From Phycisphaerales bacterium (lineage in GTDB: Bacteria > Planctomycetota > Phycisphaerae > Phycisphaerales > UBA1924), in assembly GCA_028289195.1 (NCBI GenBank), contig JANQQR010000010.1, positions 1-64,000 on the forward strand: a stretch of 64,000 nucleotides of DNA, in the 5' to 3' direction. Shown here in pieces: positions 62,098 through 64,000 of this stretch. A model generated the notes under the pieces. That model searched no databases. It had not been told where the DNA came from and saw nothing but the letters and a program-made list of their open reading frames with translations. A program made the position numbers and the translations under genes. Numbering within the stretch: the first letter of the stretch is position 1; every line of letters begins with the position of its first letter.

Positions 62098-62139
62098 GGT
62101 AGAGGATCATCGCCCCACTCCCAGCGAAGATCCCCTAGG
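62098..62139. repeat. Class I hairpin, copy 16
   Basis: GGTAGAGGATCATCG and CGAAGATCCCCTAGG, partly eroded; 12 bases after the stop of gene X and 4 bases before the next P-box. Confidence 0.75.
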
Positions 62140-62143
62140 ACCT

Positions 62144-62173
62144 GCTGGCGTCGATCCCGCTTCGGTGTACTCT
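62144..62173 (+). promoter_or_regulatory. P-box promoter of the PEP-CTERM gene
   Basis: GCTGGC, 18 bases, TACTCT on the plus strand, 55 bases before the start codon. Confidence 0.75.
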
Positions 62174-62228
62174 GAACGCGGGAAACACGCGCGCGGGCTC
62201 ACGGCCCGCGCAAACAGGAGGATCGACC

Positions 62229-62924
62229 ATGACGTCCCGCTTCATCGCGCAGGCTGCGCTCTGCTCGTGCGCGCTCGGCGCGCCCGCCCTGGCCCAGGCC
62301 ACCGTCCCCTTCTCCGACCCCTCGTGGAAGGACTTCGGCGCCACGGCCATCAACAGCGTCGCCGGCAACTTCCACCCCGGGTGGACCACGATCAACGCCA
62401 CGCCCGACCTCGGCCCCAACCCCTTCGGCTACCCCGCCCAGACGCTCTCGGGCGCGCCCGACGACTCCGGGCTCTGGTTCAACGAGTGGGGAGCCGGCAA
62501 CGGCCAGAACGAGGTCGCCCGCCTCTCGCTCTCGGGCTTCTCCATCGGCCAGGCCTACAGCCTGACGTTCTCTGCGACGCTCATGTTCAACTCGTTCGTG
62601 GGCTGGGACGCGTCGTTGGGGATGCTCGACGTCTCGCTCTCCGGCGCCGACATCTCGAGCTTCCAGACAACGATGCTCTCCGACGCCGGCGACGCCGACG
62701 GCATGAACGACTGGAACGGCCAGACGATCTCGTTCACCGCCAATGCGTCGACCGTGGAGTTCGACTTTGGGGGCGGCGCCGTCGTCGACGACCCCATGGC
62801 GACGGTGTCGCGCTTCTCCGTCAACGGGTTCGACGCCCGCGTCGTCCCGGCGCCTGGCGCGATCGCCCTGTTGGCGGGCGCTGCGCCGATGCTCGGGCTC
62901 CGCCGGCGGCGCGGCGGACCGTGA
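62229..62924 (+). CDS. PEP-CTERM exported protein (231 aa)
   Basis: AGGAGG lies 6 bases before the ATG; signal peptide MTSRFIAQAALCSCALGAPA. The middle is a beta-sandwich-like domain (LSLSGFSIGQAYSLTFSATL, TISFTANASTVEFDFGGGAV), typical of carbohydrate-binding or surface PEP-CTERM proteins. The C-terminus VPAPGAIALLAGAAPMLGLR followed by RRRGGP is a PEP-CTERM sorting signal: VPxP motif, hydrophobic segment, Arg cluster. The exosortase that would process it is not in the window. It is controlled by the same P-box as the beta-helix genes. Confidence 0.88.
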   Translation: MTSRFIAQAALCSCALGAPALAQATVPFSDPSWKDFGATAINSVAGNFHPGWTTINATPDLGPNPFGYPAQTLSGAPDDSGLWFNEWGAGNGQNEVARLSLSGFSIGQAYSLTFSATLMFNSFVGWDASLGMLDVSLSGADISSFQTTMLSDAGDADGMNDWNGQTISFTANASTVEFDFGGGAVVDDPMATVSRFSVNGFDARVVPAPGAIALLAGAAPMLGLRRRRGGP

Positions 62925-62930
62925 TCGATC

Positions 62931-62972
62931 CCTAGGGGATCATCCCCCCACTCCCGGCGATGATCACCTAGG
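62931..62972. repeat. Class I hairpin, copy 17
   Basis: CCTAGGGGATCATC and GATGATCACCTAGG, in the 51-base gap between convergent genes (PEP-CTERM and Y). Confidence 0.88.
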
Positions 62973-62975
62973 CGA

Positions 62976-64000
62976 CTAGTAGCTCAGGTTCGCCTGCGGG
63001 TGATCGTTGGGCCCGAGGGCTGTCGAGATATCCCCGACGCCCCCGACGGCGATGACCGGGCCGAAGGCGTTGCCGGCTGCGAAGCTGTAGTTCGCCAGGT
63101 TGTTGCCGGCGCGATTCCGGACAGCGACGTTGTTCGTGCCGAGCACGCGGATCCCGGTGCGATTGTCTGAGACGAAGTTCTGCTCGATCAGGTTGTCCAC
63201 CCCGTTGACCCGGATGCCCGCGCTACCCACAGCATTCAAGCCGTTCCCGCTCACTGAGCATCCGACGACGAGGCACCGATCCAGGATGTCGATGCCGTCG
63301 AAGACGTTCCCTCGAGCCTCGCACGAACGCACGGTGCTGGGTGCGCCTACGAGTATCCCGTCGTCATCGTTGAAGTTCGCGCTGCAAGCTTCCACCAGGG
63401 TCTCACCCAATCCAGCGATCCCTCGTTGTCCGTTAAGCGTCGATGTGCAATGGCTGATGATGCAGGTGCCGCCGGATCCGCCAGCCACGATCCCGGTCAG
63501 CCCGTTCCGGGACACGGTGCACCGGTCGACGATCGCTATGTCGCCCAGACCGACCGACATGCCGTTGGCCGTGTTGTCGAGGACGACGCAGAGCTCGACG
63601 ACTCCCTCGGCGAGCTGAATCCCTGATCCGAAATTGGATTCAATCCGACATCCCGAGATGGTCCCGCGGGAGCAATTGATGCCCTCCGAGCCGTTCGCGA
63701 TGATCTGCGATCCTGTGATGACACCCGAGATGCAATCGAGTCCTCGGAGCGCGTTCCCCGCGAACCGGCACGACTCCACGAGGATATCGATGCCGAGTAT
63801 GGCTCCGTTGGCGCCGTTCCCCATGACGGAAAGACCCCGGAGCGTTGCGGAGTCGAAGCTCAGAGCCGCGAACGCCCCTCCGATCCCACGTCCGCCCCAA
63901 TCCTGGATCGCGCCGTTCTCGATGACGACGTTGGAGATCGGCACCCCGTCGTTCGTGATGCCCTCGAGCGAGCCGGGCACGCCCTGCAATTCGAATCCAT
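62976..64000 (-). CDS. Beta-helix family protein Y, N-terminus outside the window
   Basis: The frame stays open to the right edge. The last visible residues upstream are NGFELQGVPGSLEGI, the end of the N-box, so roughly 90-100 residues including the signal peptide are missing. Coils are 21-residue and Cys-rich: CEARGNVFDGIDILDRCLVV, CTSTLNGQRGIAGLGETLVE. The pre-tail is VAVRNRAGNNLANYSFAAGN and the C-tail is DHPQANLSY. Confidence 0.9.
   Translation of the reverse strand, partial: GFELQGVPGSLEGITNDGVPISNVVIENGAIQDWGGRGIGGAFAALSFDSATLRGLSVMGNGANGAILGIDILVESCRFAGNALRGLDCISGVITGSQIIANGSEGINCSRGTISGCRIESNFGSGIQLAEGVVELCVVLDNTANGMSVGLGDIAIVDRCTVSRNGLTGIVAGGSGGTCIISHCTSTLNGQRGIAGLGETLVEACSANFNDDDGILVGAPSTVRSCEARGNVFDGIDILDRCLVVGCSVSGNGLNAVGSAGIRVNGVDNLIEQNFVSDNRTGIRVLGTNNVAVRNRAGNNLANYSFAAGNAFGPVIAVGGVGDISTALGPNDHPQANLSY

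Noticed and set aside
33780-62972. Class I hairpins as ordinary rho-independent terminators
   Set aside because: No T-run follows, and at least two copies lie upstream of divergent genes. A termination role is possible at convergent ends but does not explain all copies.

Overview
The window reads as chromosomal DNA of a high-GC planctomycete, probably of the Phycisphaerae type. This is inference from prepilin, PEP-CTERM and dockerin-like secreted proteins, a planctomycete-style small ECF sigma factor, and large families of exported repeat proteins. Housekeeping genes are recA, murD, mnmA, putA and tRNA-Leu(CAG). No transposase, integrase, phage gene or CRISPR array was seen.

Left part (1-33.7 kb): a prepilin fragment, tRNA-Leu, recA and murD are followed by a sorting-tail protein, an ECF sigma factor overlapping a small membrane protein, an S9 oligopeptidase with a cupin, an amidohydrolase, putA, a GAF-GGDEF diguanylate cyclase, an acidic dockerin-like protein, a kelch-like/Ig/dockerin protein, mnmA and another dockerin-like protein. 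Nine members of the repeat family described next are interspersed.

The dominant feature is a family of 25 paralogous exported right-handed beta-helix proteins between 8.3 kb and the right edge. Terms used in the entries: 'N-box' is the block just after the signal peptide, about 90 residues long. It has the form G-x-L-x-PP-x-GP-(V/I), then either a KTL(D/E)EVEPR-type or a TGRFGPR-type segment, then TPGDADS..FRI..PGSYYL, then a GI.I....V.(I/L)DLNGF strand. 'Coil' is the 21-residue repeat C-x4-N-x3-G-(I/F)-x2-G-x6-(C), which would stack Cys, Asn and Gly in ladders. 'C-tail' is the last 4-10 residues, typically PWANF plus one or two residues, often ending in an aromatic. N-box and C-tail are conserved while coil number varies, giving proteins of 252 to 651 residues.

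Right part (33.7-64 kb): this is nearly all beta-helix genes plus two tandem dockerin-like proteins, a PEP-CTERM protein, an AlkD-like protein, an alpha/beta hydrolase and a SpoIIE-type phosphatase. Its intergenic regions carry three repeat classes: (I) 17 copies of a ~42-bp hairpin of the form CCTAGGGGATCATC...GATGATCCCCTAGG; (II) five copies of an ~88-bp element bounded by ACGAGCCG/CGGCTCGT-type inverted ends; (III) five copies of a ~67-bp element containing the same octamers as an internal hairpin.

Regulation: 17 of the 25 beta-helix genes, both tandem dockerin genes, the PEP-CTERM gene and mnmA have upstream a promoter-like pair (G)CTGGC and TANNNT at the same spacing, 18 bp between GCTGGC and TANNNT (here 'P-box'). 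Most remaining family members lie second in short operons. The array therefore looks like a co-regulated, duplicating surface or secreted protein system; its biochemical role cannot be read from the sequence.
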